A DNA stretch of 64,000 bases. Source: Pseudomonas shahriarae (GTDB taxonomy: Bacteria > Pseudomonadota > Gammaproteobacteria > Pseudomonadales > Pseudomonadaceae). The number at the start of each line of letters is the position of its first letter. The stretch's first letter is position 1. Below are positions 19,782 to 30,031 of the stretch, piece after piece. The notes below the pieces were generated by a model, which searched no databases, had not been told where the DNA came from, and saw nothing but the letters and a program-made list of their open reading frames with translations. The position numbers were made by a program, and so were the translations under genes. The DNA is taken from positions 620,001-684,000 of the forward strand of contig NZ_CP077085.1 of assembly GCF_014268455.2 (NCBI RefSeq), read 5' to 3'.

Positions 19782-22094
19782 TCATTGCGCATGTTCCTGG
19801 CGGCCGGCCCATGGCGCCAGCATAAAGCTGAAGGCCAGGCCCAGGCTGACCGACAGGCCGAAATTACTCACCGCCGGGGTGCTGGACACCGCCAGCAGGC
19901 CAAAGGACAGCCAGGTGGTGACGGCTGCCAGCAACGTCCCCAGCAGGCTGACAGCGGCACCGCCGATCTGTTCGCGCATGAGGATTGCATAATCGACGCT
20001 GATCGCCGTCACCAGCAGCAGGCCGAACAGGCTGAACAGGGTCAACGGCTGCCCCAGCCAACCGAGGCTGGCCAGGCTGCACAGCGCCGCCAGCAGCGGC
20101 AGGGCGACAATCCGCAGCGCGCCGCCCAGGCCAAAGGGCAGAATCAGCAGCAAGACGATCAGTACACAGGACAATAATTTCAATTCGGCAGCGCTGATCT
20201 GGGTTGCGGCAAATACCTGGTTCAAGTCGCCGAGGCGGTCCACCAGTTGCACGCCCGGCAGGTCCAGGGCCTGGATGCGCAGCAGCGCCGGGTTGTTCAA
20301 GCCTTGCAGGCTGACCATCGCCGCCACGCCGCCCTCGACATTGCCCAGCCACAGCAGGCGCCACGGCTCGGCCAGCGGGCCAGCCAGGGCGGCGTCGATG
20401 TCGGCGGTGGGCAGCGCCTGCAACTGCGCCAGCTCTGCTTGCAGGGCGCTGGCGGGGATGCCGAGGTCGAGCAGCGGCTGCCACAGGGCGGGCAGTTGAT
20501 TCAGGGCTTCGCGCAATTGCTGCTGTTCGCCGGGGGGGCTGACCAGTTGATTGAGCGCCAGGTAGCCTTGCAGTTTTTCCATGTGCACCAGTTGATCCAG
20601 GCGCAGGCTCAACGCAGCCTGGCGTTCCAGCAACTGCTGTTGATTGTCCGCGCGTACCAGGAAGAACTGGCTGGTGGGCTGGTAGCCGGTAATGCGGGCA
20701 ATCGCCTGGGCTTCTTGCAGCAGTTGCGGCGGCGCGCTGATCCACTGGCGAATATCGTTCTTGCTGTTCAGATGCCACAGGCCACCGGCGCAGAACAGCA
20801 GGGCCAGCACCAGCAATGCCTGGCTCGGCAGGCGCTTGAGCAGCGACTCACGCACCCCCAGCAGGAACTCGGCGACCCGCAGCGGCCATTGCGCCGGGCG
20901 CAGGTCCATGCCGTTGAGCAGCGCCGGCAACAGGCACACCGCCGACAGGTAGGCGCCCACCAGGCCGGCGGCGGAGAACACGGCGATCTGGGTCAGCGCC
21001 GGGAACGGCGTCCAGGCCAGGGCCAGGTAGCCGATGCAACTGGTGGCCAGGCTCAGGCTCAGGCCCGGCAGAGTCAGGCGCAAGGCTGGCCAGCTGCGCC
21101 AGGGTTGCAGGCTCCAGCTCTTGGACAGGTAGTGCAGCGGGTAGTCGACGGCCACGCCGATCAGGCTCGCGCCCAGCACCAGGGTCATCACATGCATATG
21201 GCCGAACAGCGCCACACAGGCCACCGCGCCAAACAGCATGCCCACCAGCACCGGGACAAACGCCAGCAACACCCGCCAGCGACGAAACGCCAGCAGCAAC
21301 AGCAACAGGATCCCCACCGTTGCGCCACCGCCGACCCAGGTCATCTCGCGGCTGGCTTGTTGTTGACCGTTGGCCGCGTACAGCAGGCCGCTGGCGGCGA
21401 GCAGTTGCACGCCGTGCTGGGCGGCCTGTTCGCGGCTGGCTTGCAGCAAGTCGGCGACTTGCAGCGGCAGCTTCATATCAAAGGCATTGCCCTGGGTACG
21501 CGCACGCAGCAATACCCAGCTCTTGCCGTCGGCGTCGGCGATCAGCGCGCCGCTGCCGATATCCAGTTGCACCGCGCCGTGTTGTGGCTGGCTGCTCTGG
21601 ATGCGTCCGGTCAGGCCCAGCCAGTCGTCCTGGCTGGGGACCAGGCTGAAGCCGGTAAAGGGATCGAACAGTGTGTGTACCCGCTCTGCGATAAACGCCG
21701 CAGGCTCGCCGATCAACTGTTCGCGGTCCTTGGTCGACAGCATCGCCAGGCGCCCTTGCAGCAATTGCTGGCGCAGGGCGGGCAGGTCGGCTTGCAGGGT
21801 CCAGGTGACTTTTTCAAACAGACCGCTGGCCTGCCAGCGCTCGCCCAATTGTTCGGCCATGGCCACCGCCTGCTGACGCTCGGCATGCCCGACCAGCACC
21901 AGCATCTCGCGGTTCAGGGGTTCCTGCATGCGCTGCTCGGCCGCCAGCTCCAGGGCGTCCGGGGTGTTACCTGGCACCAGTTCCATCAGGTTGGCCGACA
22001 ACGGCGCGCCCTGGCGCCATTGCCAGCCGGCCAGGGCCAGCACGGCCACCAGCAGGATCAGGAACAGGCGCGGCAACCAACGCTCACTGGGCAA
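19782..22094 (-). CDS. apeM: MMPL/RND-family lipid exporter (ApeM-type)
   Basis: 770-residue inner-membrane exporter. The first helix is near 7-26, a large periplasmic loop follows, then a bundle of helices (about 250-410). A second loop and second bundle (about 630-765) give the twofold RND/MMPL plan. It is expected to extract the polyene lipid from the inner membrane. The start looks like TTG at 22094, overlapping the LolA-like gene by 11 bases; no in-frame ATG lies close by. With the LolA-like protein and two lipoproteins it forms a complete export route. A 57-base gap separates it from the halogenase gene. Confidence 0.9.
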   Translation of the reverse strand: MPSERWLPRLFLILLVAVLALAGWQWRQGAPLSANLMELVPGNTPDALELAAEQRMQEPLNREMLVLVGHAERQQAVAMAEQLGERWQASGLFEKVTWTLQADLPALRQQLLQGRLAMLSTKDREQLIGEPAAFIAERVHTLFDPFTGFSLVPSQDDWLGLTGRIQSSQPQHGAVQLDIGSGALIADADGKSWVLLRARTQGNAFDMKLPLQVADLLQASREQAAQHGVQLLAASGLLYAANGQQQASREMTWVGGGATVGILLLLLLAFRRWRVLLAFVPVLVGMLFGAVACVALFGHMHVMTLVLGASLIGVAVDYPLHYLSKSWSLQPWRSWPALRLTLPGLSLSLATSCIGYLALAWTPFPALTQIAVFSAAGLVGAYLSAVCLLPALLNGMDLRPAQWPLRVAEFLLGVRESLLKRLPSQALLVLALLFCAGGLWHLNSKNDIRQWISAPPQLLQEAQAIARITGYQPTSQFFLVRADNQQQLLERQAALSLRLDQLVHMEKLQGYLALNQLVSPPGEQQQLREALNQLPALWQPLLDLGIPASALQAELAQLQALPTADIDAALAGPLAEPWRLLWLGNVEGGVAAMVSLQGLNNPALLRIQALDLPGVQLVDRLGDLNQVFAATQISAAELKLLSCVLIVLLLILPFGLGGALRIVALPLLAALCSLASLGWLGQPLTLFSLFGLLLVTAISVDYAILMREQIGGAAVSLLGTLLAAVTTWLSFGLLAVSSTPAVSNFGLSVSLGLAFSFMLAPWAGRQEHAQ

Positions 22095-22767
22095 AGTCGT
22101 GTTGCTCCGCGTCGCTCAAAGGTTGCGTGCTGGTACTGTCCTGCATGCGCAACAGGGTGCTGTCGCCCTGGGTTTCCAGCAACTCGATGGTGTGCACCAG
22201 TTCGCCGCCGTCGATATTGATTTGGGTGAACACTTGCTTGAGCAGCAGCGAGCGCGGGATCAACGTGAGTTTCCAGGCCTTGGCTTCGCCTTGCAGCTGC
22301 AACTCGAAGTCGCGCTGCAAGCCACTGCTGTCGCCTTGCAGGACGGCGAGGAACAAACGGTTCTGCTCGGCGCCGGCGCTTTTGTTCGGCAGTGGCTGCC
22401 AACCGTTTGCATCACGGCGGGCAATACCCTGGGCGTTGATGCGGTAGTCCTGCTGCAGCGGGGTTTTCAGCAGCCAGAGCAGGCCGTGGTCCTTGGCCAG
22501 GACGAAGGTACCTGTGCTGGTCAGCGGCTGGGGCAGGGCACGCAGGTGTTTTTCCTGGATGAAGTTGCCGTGGATCACCGTAGGCTTGGCCAGTTGATCG
22601 CTGAGCTGTTGCAGGTCAAAAGCATAAGCCCCGAAGCTCAGCAACAACCCGGCTGCTGTAGGTGCGAGCTTGCTCGCAAAAAACCTCAGGGCGCTGCGCA
22701 GTGTCAGGGCCCCTGGGTTAGCGTTGACGTCCATCGCCGGCAAGCCAGCTCCCACAGGGGTCAGCAT
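22084..22767 (-). CDS. apeL: LolA-like periplasmic lipid carrier (ApeL-type) with REP-derived N-terminus
   Basis: Product of about 227 residues. From residue about 51 it reads FDLQQLSDQLAKPTVIHGNFIQEK, LRALPQPLTSTGTF and LLWLLKTPL, the LolA/outer-membrane-carrier pattern. The N-terminal 40 or so residues are encoded by a REPIN (22657-22757). A hydrophobic stretch APTAAGLLLSFGAYA, after RFFASK, acts as the signal peptide, with predicted cleavage at AYA/F. Starts at 22767 or 22734 are both open, and no better start exists after the repeat. The likely role is carrying the polyene lipid across the periplasm from the MMPL exporter. Confidence 0.82.
   Translation of the reverse strand: MLTPVGAGLPAMDVNANPGALTLRSALRFFASKLAPTAAGLLLSFGAYAFDLQQLSDQLAKPTVIHGNFIQEKHLRALPQPLTSTGTFVLAKDHGLLWLLKTPLQQDYRINAQGIARRDANGWQPLPNKSAGAEQNRLFLAVLQGDSSGLQRDFELQLQGEAKAWKLTLIPRSLLLKQVFTQINIDGGELVHTIELLETQGDSTLLRMQDSTSTQPLSDAEQHDFAQ
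22657..22757. repeat. REPIN inside the 5' coding part of the LolA-like gene
   Basis: Left arm TGTAGGTGCGAGCTTGCTCGC at 22657-22677; right arm CCATCGCCGGCAAGCCAGCTCCCACAG at 22731-22757. The frame stays open across the whole repeat, so the element supplies start codons and the first half of the leader of the LolA-like protein. The arms have diverged more than those at 55136-55199. Confidence 0.85.
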
Positions 22768-23189
22768 TTCAAGGCCCTTTCGACGGCGGTGGTGAACACG
22801 GTTGGCGAGGCCAGTTGCATCTCGCGGCTGGCAATTTCTACGGCCACTTGCACGGTGCTGGCGCGGGTCAGGCGCTCGCCGCTGGCAAGGTCGGTGATCA
22901 GGTAGTTGACCTTCAAGCGGTTCTCCCACTCCACCAGGCTGGCGCGCACGTTGAGGGTCTGGCCAAAGGTGGCGCCACGCACGTAGCGCAGTTGCATGTC
23001 GATCACCGGCCACGCATAGCCGGATTCGAGCATTGCCGTGTAGTTGTGGCCGAGCTTGTCGAGCAACGCGCAACGGGCGATTTCCAGGTACTTCACGTAG
23101 TGGCCGTGCCAGACCACGTTCATCGTGTCGATGTCGAAGAACGGTACGAGGATTTGTGTGTCGCTGTGCAATACGCCGGGGCTACGCAT
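22761..23189 (-). CDS. apeK: 4HBT-type acyl thioesterase (ApeK-type)
   Basis: 142-residue single hotdog domain of the 4-hydroxybenzoyl-CoA thioesterase family. The N-terminal catalytic segment is VPFFDIDTMNVVWHGHYVKYLE (Asp followed by the HGHY turn). It could release or proofread polyene chains on the carrier protein. It overlaps the ammonia-lyase gene by 8 bases. Its stop lies next to the start of the LolA-like gene (4 bases from stop to the ATG at 22767), where the REPIN begins. Confidence 0.88.
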   Translation of the reverse strand: MRSPGVLHSDTQILVPFFDIDTMNVVWHGHYVKYLEIARCALLDKLGHNYTAMLESGYAWPVIDMQLRYVRGATFGQTLNVRASLVEWENRLKVNYLITDLASGERLTRASTVQVAVEIASREMQLASPTVFTTAVERALKC

Positions 23190-24726
23190 GCAGCCTCCAG
23201 TGTTGCGCGGCGATGCGTTGCAGGCACAGGCGCAGTTCGCCCTCCAGGGCCCGGTCTTCGATCACCGGCGGGAAGTCCTTGGCCAGTGCCTCGTGCATCG
23301 CAGCCAGGGCTGGCGGCAACGGCCGTGCATCCTTGACCTGGGCGCGCAACCACACGCCCTGGTTGGCGGCGAGCAAGGTGGCGGCGGCCACTTGTTCGGT
23401 CAGCTCCAAGACGCGGATCGCATCGCGGGCGGCGATGGTGCCCATGCTGACCTTGTCCTGGTTGTGGCATTCGGTGGAGCGCGAAAACACGCTGGCCGGC
23501 ATGGTGTTTTTCAACGCTTCGGCGGTCCAGGCGCTGGTGCCGATCTGCACCGCTTTGAAGCCGTGGTTGATCATTGCGCGGTCCGCCGGGGCGCCCGACA
23601 GGTTGCTCGGCAAGCCATGGTTGTAGCGCTCGTCCACCAGCAGCGCGAGTTGCCGGTCGAGCAGGTCGGCGACGTTGGCCACCAGGTTCTTCAGGCTGTC
23701 CATGGCAAAGGCGATATGCCCGCCGTAGAAGTGCCCGCCGTGCAGCACACGTTCGGCTTCGGCGTCGATGATCGGGTTGTCGTTGGCACTGTTGAGTTCG
23801 ATCTCGATAAACGAGCGCAGCCAGTTCAGGCTGTCGGCCAGCACGCCGAGGACGTGGGGCGCGCAGCGTAGCGAGTAGCGGTCTTGCAGGCGGTGCAGCG
23901 GCGCGGTCGGGGCGTCGATCGCCAGGTCCTTGCGCAGCCAGGCTGCGACCTGCATCTGCCCGGGGTGTGGTTTGGCGGCGAACAGGCGTTCGTCGAAGTG
24001 CTCCGGGTTGCCTTGCAACGCCACCACGTTCAGCGCGGTGATGCGTGTGGCCAGTTGCAGCAGGTAGTCGGCGCGGGCGAAGGCCAGGCAGGCCAGGCCG
24101 GTCATCACCGCGGTGCCGTTCATCAGCGCCAGGGCTTCCTTGGGTCGCAGCACCAGCGGGGTCCAGCCCAGCTCGCGATGGACATCGGCAGCCTGGCGGC
24201 GCTCGCCCCGGAACAGCACTTCACGCTCGCCGGACAAGGTCGCGGCCACGTATGACAGCGGCGTCAGATCGCCGCTGGCGCCGACCGAGCCTTCTTCCGG
24301 GATCAGCGGCAGGATGTCGTGTTCAAGAAACGCATGCAGGCGCTCCAGCAGTTCAACCCGCACCCCGGACACGCCATGGCACAGCGACTGTAAACGCGCC
24401 GCCAGCACCGCACGGGTGGCCTGGGCGTCGAGCAACTTGCCCAGGCCGCAGCCGTGGAAGGTGTACAGGTGGCGCGGCAATGCCTCGACATGCTGCAACG
24501 GCACCGCCACCACGCACGAGTCGCCATAGCCGGTGGTCACGCCGTAGATCACGCCTTCCTTGTCCAGCAGCGAATCGAGGAACTGCGCGCCCTTGGCGAT
24601 GCGCTGGCGGTACCCGGCATCGTCTTGCAGGCGAGTGGGCGCCTGACGGTTGGCCAGGGCCAGCACGTCTTCGATGCGCAAAGGGAGTTCGCCGAAGGTT
24701 ACCGGCTCAAGCAGATGCGTCGTCAT
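23182..24726 (-). CDS. Aromatic amino acid ammonia-lyase (HAL/TAL/PAL family)
   Basis: 514-residue MIO-dependent lyase. The cofactor triad is A150-S151-G152 in GSVGASGDLTPLSY. The catalytic Tyr is Y61 in YGVTTGYG, and NDNPIIDAE and NHGLPSNLSG are the other conserved blocks. It should deaminate tyrosine, phenylalanine or histidine; in an aryl polyene setting the useful product is 4-coumarate as chain starter. The substrate-selectivity pair is F90-H91, matching neither the usual HAL (Ser-His), TAL (His-Leu) nor PAL (Phe-Leu) pair, so specificity should not be assigned by name. It overlaps the acyltransferase gene by 20 bases. Confidence 0.9.
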   Translation of the reverse strand: MTTHLLEPVTFGELPLRIEDVLALANRQAPTRLQDDAGYRQRIAKGAQFLDSLLDKEGVIYGVTTGYGDSCVVAVPLQHVEALPRHLYTFHGCGLGKLLDAQATRAVLAARLQSLCHGVSGVRVELLERLHAFLEHDILPLIPEEGSVGASGDLTPLSYVAATLSGEREVLFRGERRQAADVHRELGWTPLVLRPKEALALMNGTAVMTGLACLAFARADYLLQLATRITALNVVALQGNPEHFDERLFAAKPHPGQMQVAAWLRKDLAIDAPTAPLHRLQDRYSLRCAPHVLGVLADSLNWLRSFIEIELNSANDNPIIDAEAERVLHGGHFYGGHIAFAMDSLKNLVANVADLLDRQLALLVDERYNHGLPSNLSGAPADRAMINHGFKAVQIGTSAWTAEALKNTMPASVFSRSTECHNQDKVSMGTIAARDAIRVLELTEQVAAATLLAANQGVWLRAQVKDARPLPPALAAMHEALAKDFPPVIEDRALEGELRLCLQRIAAQHWRLHA

Positions 24727-25645
24727 CGGTCTTCCAGAAAGGGTAAAAGTTGAACCATTGTTGGGGCGCTTCCAGGCAGAACTGGCCCAGGCGTTCGGCG
24801 TAGCGGGCGGCCCAGTGGGCGATCACTTGCGGGCGGTCGCTGCGTTTCCATTCGATCAATTGGGCGAAGGGCTCGATGATCAAACGATAGCGGCCCTGGT
24901 GCTTGAGGCACATCAGCAGGTTGACCGGGCATTTGAGCAGCCCGGCCAGCAACCACGGGCCCTGGGGGAAGGCCGCGCTATGGCCGAGAAAGTCCACGCG
25001 CACGGTGCGCCCGCCATGCAGCGGGATTCGGTCGCCGGCAATCGCCAGCCATTCACCGTCGTCCAGGCGCTGGCTGAGCAGCAGCATCACCGCCGGGTCC
25101 AGTTCGCTGACCTGGATCAGCCGCAGGTTGCTCGCCCCGGCTTCGCCCAGCAGGCGGTTGAACTGTTCGGCATGCTTGGTGTGCACCAGCACATTCATGG
25201 TGACTTTCTCGCCCAGCTCCGCCAGGGCCCGGCACACTTCCAGGTTGCCCAGGTGCGCACCCACCAGCATCTGCCCACGTTCGCCGCGCAGTTGCCCGCG
25301 CAACTGGGCCGGGTCGATGATCTCGATCTGTTCCAGGCGCAGCTTGCCGTTCCATACGTCGAGCTTGTCCAGCAAGGCGTCGGCGAAGGCCATGAATTGG
25401 CTGAAGACCTTTTTGTGGCTGGGGCGCAGCTCGTCGCGCCCACTCCAGTCGGCCAGGCGCTGCTGGTATTGCCAGATGCTCTGGCGCGCGGCGCGACCAA
25501 ATACGAAAAAGTACAGGACGATGCCATACAGCAGTGGGCTCAGCATCCGGCGCCCGAGGACCTTGGCGGCGAACGCGGTGAGCTTCATCAGCCAGAAACT
25601 GCCGCGCTCCTGGCGGTCGGCCCAATGCCGGGTGTTTTCGCTCAT
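24707..25645 (-). CDS. LpxL/HtrB-like lysophospholipid acyltransferase (ApeJ acyltransferase part)
   Basis: 312 residues, membrane-associated acyltransferase of the lipid A late-acyltransferase fold. The catalytic HX4E is in LVGAHLGNLEVCR, and AIAGDRIPLHGGRTVRVDFLG is the typical following block. One N-terminal hydrophobic helix (LLYGIVLYFFVFG) anchors it. The start is ATG at 25645, giving an ATGA overlap with the glycosyltransferase gene. In E. coli-type clusters glycosyltransferase and acyltransferase are joined as ApeJ, whereas here they are two coupled genes. It probably links the polyene to a lipid or sugar-lipid head. Confidence 0.88.
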   Translation of the reverse strand: MSENTRHWADRQERGSFWLMKLTAFAAKVLGRRMLSPLLYGIVLYFFVFGRAARQSIWQYQQRLADWSGRDELRPSHKKVFSQFMAFADALLDKLDVWNGKLRLEQIEIIDPAQLRGQLRGERGQMLVGAHLGNLEVCRALAELGEKVTMNVLVHTKHAEQFNRLLGEAGASNLRLIQVSELDPAVMLLLSQRLDDGEWLAIAGDRIPLHGGRTVRVDFLGHSAAFPQGPWLLAGLLKCPVNLLMCLKHQGRYRLIIEPFAQLIEWKRSDRPQVIAHWAARYAERLGQFCLEAPQQWFNFYPFWKTDDDASA

Positions 25646-26376
25646 GCCTGCCACCGTCGCCAGAGGATCAGCGGCGCACGCAGCAACATGCCAAAGAACA
25701 GCCGGGTGTGCATCGACGAAATCAGCAGGTTGTCGTGGAACATCCGAAAGTGCGACAGGCCATCGGCCGGGTAATGCACCTTGGTCGGCAGCCAGCGCAT
25801 CGGCTGGTTGCGCCATGACAAACGCACGAGGATGTCGGAGTCGAAATCCATGCGCTTGCCGATCCGCGCCGAGTCCATCAGCGCCAGCACCGGTGCCAGC
25901 GGGTAGATGCGAAAGCCGCACATCGAATCGCGGATCTGCAGCGACAGGCTGTTGATCCACACCCAGACATGGGTCAGGTAGCGGGCGTAGAGGCGGCCCT
26001 TGGGCACGCTGTCGTCGTATTCGGGGTAGCCGCAGATCACCGCATCGGGGTGAGTGCGCGAGGCGTCGATAAACAGGGCGACTTCGCGCAGGTCGTGCTG
26101 GCCGTCGGCGTCCACTTGCAGGGCATGGGTAAAGCCCAGGCGTGCGGCTTCGCGAAAACCGACTTGCACCGCACCGCCCTTGCCCTGGTTGGTGGGCAGG
26201 GTGATCAGCGAGACGTTGTCCAGGCTGGCCAGTTGCGCCAGTACGGCGGCGCAGGCGGGGCTGCTGCCATCGTCCACCAGCAGGCAGGGCAGGCCATGCT
26301 CCAGCAGGCTGCGGACCACGGCGGGCACGGCGGCTTCATGGTTGTAGACCGGGATCAGGGCGCAGGGGTTATGCAT
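25642..26376 (-). CDS. Family 2 glycosyltransferase (ApeJ glycosyltransferase part)
   Basis: 244-residue GT-A enzyme. It starts CALIPVYNHE, then CLLVDDGSSP (nucleotide-binding Asp) and ALQVDADGQHD (DxD-type metal site). The C-terminal part has weakly hydrophobic segments that could touch the membrane. The ATG at 26376 was chosen because sequence upstream is a REPIN. It is coupled to the acyltransferase gene by a 4-base ATGA overlap. Probable role: placing a sugar on the lipid part of the aryl polyene; donor unknown. Confidence 0.88.
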   Translation of the reverse strand: MHNPCALIPVYNHEAAVPAVVRSLLEHGLPCLLVDDGSSPACAAVLAQLASLDNVSLITLPTNQGKGGAVQVGFREAARLGFTHALQVDADGQHDLREVALFIDASRTHPDAVICGYPEYDDSVPKGRLYARYLTHVWVWINSLSLQIRDSMCGFRIYPLAPVLALMDSARIGKRMDFDSDILVRLSWRNQPMRWLPTKVHYPADGLSHFRMFHDNLLISSMHTRLFFGMLLRAPLILWRRWQA

Positions 26377-26404
26377 GGTGGCGGACACCTGATGGACCGA
26401 GTTG

Positions 26405-26478
26405 CCTGCATCGCAGGCAAGCCAGCTCCCACATTGGGAATGTGTATCCATTGTGGGAGCGGGCTTGCCCGCGATTGA
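26405..26478. repeat. REPIN inside the APE operon
   Basis: Inverted REP pair: CCTGCATCGCAGGCAAGCCAGCTCCCAC from 26405, and GTGGGAGCGGGCTTGCCCGCGA ending about 26478. It fills the only large gap (122 bases) in the otherwise overlapping minus-strand operon, between the ligase-dehydratase and glycosyltransferase genes. It may weaken transcription or stabilise the upstream transcript half. Confidence 0.88.
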
Positions 26479-26498
26479 GCGCGCAGCGCTCACCCAAC

Positions 26499-28165
<1,667 letters not shown>

Positions 28166-28169
<4 letters not shown>

Positions 28170-28711
28170 ACGCGGCCTCGAACCCTTTGTCGTATCAGCC
28201 ATTCCACGGCAAACAACAGCCCCATCAAGCCATAGGCGATCAGACCGTTGTACAACGTCCACCAGCTCAGCGGTGCCCACAGGGTGAGCGCGGCGGCGAG
28301 CAGGCCGTTACACAAGAAAAACACACTCCATGCCACGGTGACCTGGCGTGTGTACGCAATGGCCTTTTCGGGCAATTGCGGATCGCTCAGGCGCGCCAGG
28401 CGCTCGACCATCGGCGGGCCGTATTTCAGGCTCAGGCCGAACAGCGCCAGCATGAACACGCTGACCAGGCTCGGGTACCAGCGCAGCAGTTGCGGGTTGT
28501 CGAACCAGGCCAGCAGCAGGCAAAACACAATTGCAGCCGCCGCCATCCAGCCACTGCCAGGGCGTCGCGGGCCGGTCAGCGCGCGCAGCAACCACAGGCT
28601 GGCCAGCAGCAGGCCGAATTGCCACGGAGCGAAATGCTCCGTGCCGTAATACACCGCAAAAGGGTACAGCAGCCCTACCAGCAACAGGCCAAGGCCGATC
28701 AGCCGGCTCAT
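28166..28711 (-). CDS. Integral membrane protein of the APE cluster (ApeG-type)
   Basis: 181 residues with about five to six membrane helices: LIGLGLLLVGLLYPFAVYYG, the Leu/Trp-rich FGLLLASLWLLRAL, a WMAAAAIVFCLLLAW helix, LVSVFMLALFGLSL and two at the C-terminal half. It resembles the COG4648 family of predicted membrane proteins found with acyl carrier proteins and aryl polyene genes. Enzymatic role unknown. It has 4-base overlaps with the ACP gene before it and the ligase gene after it, so it is part of the core set. Confidence 0.83.
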
Positions 28712-28962
28712 GCGGCCGGTTGGACCAGGCGGTAGACCGCCTCGACCACGTCATTGACCGTACGCACGGCCTTGAACTCTTCGGCGGCGATTTTCTTGCC
28801 GGTCTGGCGCTTGATATGGTCGATCAGGTCCACGGCATCGATGCTGTCGATTTCCAGGTCCTGGTACAGGTTGGCGTCGAGAGTGACCCGTGCCGGGTCC
28901 AGTTCAAACAGTTCCACCAGGGCGTCGCGCAGGGTGTTGAAGATATCGTCACGAGTTTGCAT
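28708..28962 (-). CDS. apeF: Acyl carrier protein 2 (ApeF-type)
   Basis: 84-residue acidic ACP. The phosphopantetheine serine is in YQDLEIDSIDAVDLIDHI (DSI motif), followed by the helix KRQTGKKI. It carries growing or starter acyl chains for the polyene synthase. It lies 9 bases after the other ACP gene and overlaps the membrane-protein gene by ATGA. Having two different ACPs is normal for aryl polyene clusters. Confidence 0.92.
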   Translation of the reverse strand: MQTRDDIFNTLRDALVELFELDPARVTLDANLYQDLEIDSIDAVDLIDHIKRQTGKKIAAEEFKAVRTVNDVVEAVYRLVQPAA

Positions 28963-28971
28963 GGTTGGGTC

Positions 28972-29241
28972 TCAAGCTGCCTGTCTGGCCGTGACGAACG
29001 CCGCGAGGCTGGCCACGTTGATAAAGTGATTGCGGGTGTCCTTGGCGTCGGCGTCGATCTTGATGCCGTACTTTTTCTGGATCGCCAGGCCCAGTTCCAG
29101 GGCGTCTACCGAATCCAGGCCCAGGCCTTCGCCGAACAGGGGTTGCTCGCTGCCAATGTCGCAGGCGTCGATATCTTCCAGGCCCAGGGCCTCGATGATC
29201 AGGGTTTTGATTTCGTGCTCAAGGCTGTTTGGGTTGCTCAT
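28972..29241 (-). CDS. apeE: Acyl carrier protein 1 (ApeE-type)
   Basis: 89-residue ACP with the attachment serine in GEGLGLDSVDALELG. The ATG at 29241 is chosen because the family N-terminus MSNPNSLEHEIKTLIIEALG begins there. It overlaps the end of the acyltransferase gene by 23 bases. It differs clearly from the second ACP (DSV rather than DSI; an Asn/Ala-rich C-terminus), so the two probably have distinct partners. Confidence 0.92.
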   Translation of the reverse strand: MSNPNSLEHEIKTLIIEALGLEDIDACDIGSEQPLFGEGLGLDSVDALELGLAIQKKYGIKIDADAKDTRNHFINVASLAAFVTARQAA

Positions 29242-30031
29242 CTTCGGCGAGCTCCTTAATGAAATAGTGATGCAGGTAATCGTTGAGCTTGCGTGAGGCC
29301 TGAGGCGCTGGCCCTTGTGAGGCAAACACCTGTGGGTCTATATCGGCACCCACCTGCAAACTGAAGTGAAAGCGGCGGTGGGGGATGCGATACCAGGGCT
29401 CGGCCTTGGTCAGCGTGGTCGGGCTGACCTTGAGCACCACGGGGGTGATGATTGTCGCACCGCGCAGGGCGATGGCGGCGGCCCCGCGATGAAAGGCCGG
29501 GGCTTTGCCCGGTACGGTGCGGGTGCCTTCGGGAAAGATAATCAGGGTCTGGCCGCCCCTCAGGGCGCCTGCGGCGGCATCGAGCATGTCGATGCTGCCG
29601 TCATTGCTGATATAGCCGGCATCGCTCACCGGGCCACGGGTGAAAGGGTTATGCCACAGGCTTTGCTTGACCACGCAATTGGCATCGCGCACCAGGCCGA
29701 TCAGCACGACGACGTCGATCAGCGACGGGTGGTTGGCGATGATCATCTGCCCGGGGCGCCCGAGTTTTTCGGCACCCTCGACGCTGTAGGTGAGAATGCC
29801 GGCGCGGTACATCATGTTGATAAAGAACCAGAACAGGCGGCCGATGGTCAGGCGCGCACGTCGCTGATGCTGCTGCGCATCCCCCGGCAGGCAACTGAGC
29901 AGGGGAAACACCAGCAGGCGCAGGCACAGGCCGCCCAGGCCGAACAGCACGAAGCTGGCGGCCGTGGCGAACAGGCGCCAGTAATAGGCGTCCCGGGGCT
30001 TGTCGGTCAGGGTTTGCGTTGCCAGTTCCAT
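29219..30031 (-). CDS. PlsC-like 1-acylglycerol-3-phosphate acyltransferase (ApeD-type)
   Basis: 270 residues. One or two N-terminal membrane segments (FVLFGLGGLCLRLLVFPLLSC) precede a PlsC domain with HX4D in IANHPSLIDVV and the substrate motif IIFPEGTRT. It probably transfers an acyl chain (possibly the polyene itself) to a glycerol-phosphate-like or related acceptor. The start at 30031 gives a 25-base overlap with the upstream chain-length-factor gene. Confidence 0.9.
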   Translation of the reverse strand: MELATQTLTDKPRDAYYWRLFATAASFVLFGLGGLCLRLLVFPLLSCLPGDAQQHQRRARLTIGRLFWFFINMMYRAGILTYSVEGAEKLGRPGQMIIANHPSLIDVVVLIGLVRDANCVVKQSLWHNPFTRGPVSDAGYISNDGSIDMLDAAAGALRGGQTLIIFPEGTRTVPGKAPAFHRGAAAIALRGATIITPVVLKVSPTTLTKAEPWYRIPHRRFHFSLQVGADIDPQVFASQGPAPQASRKLNDYLHHYFIKELAEDEQPKQP

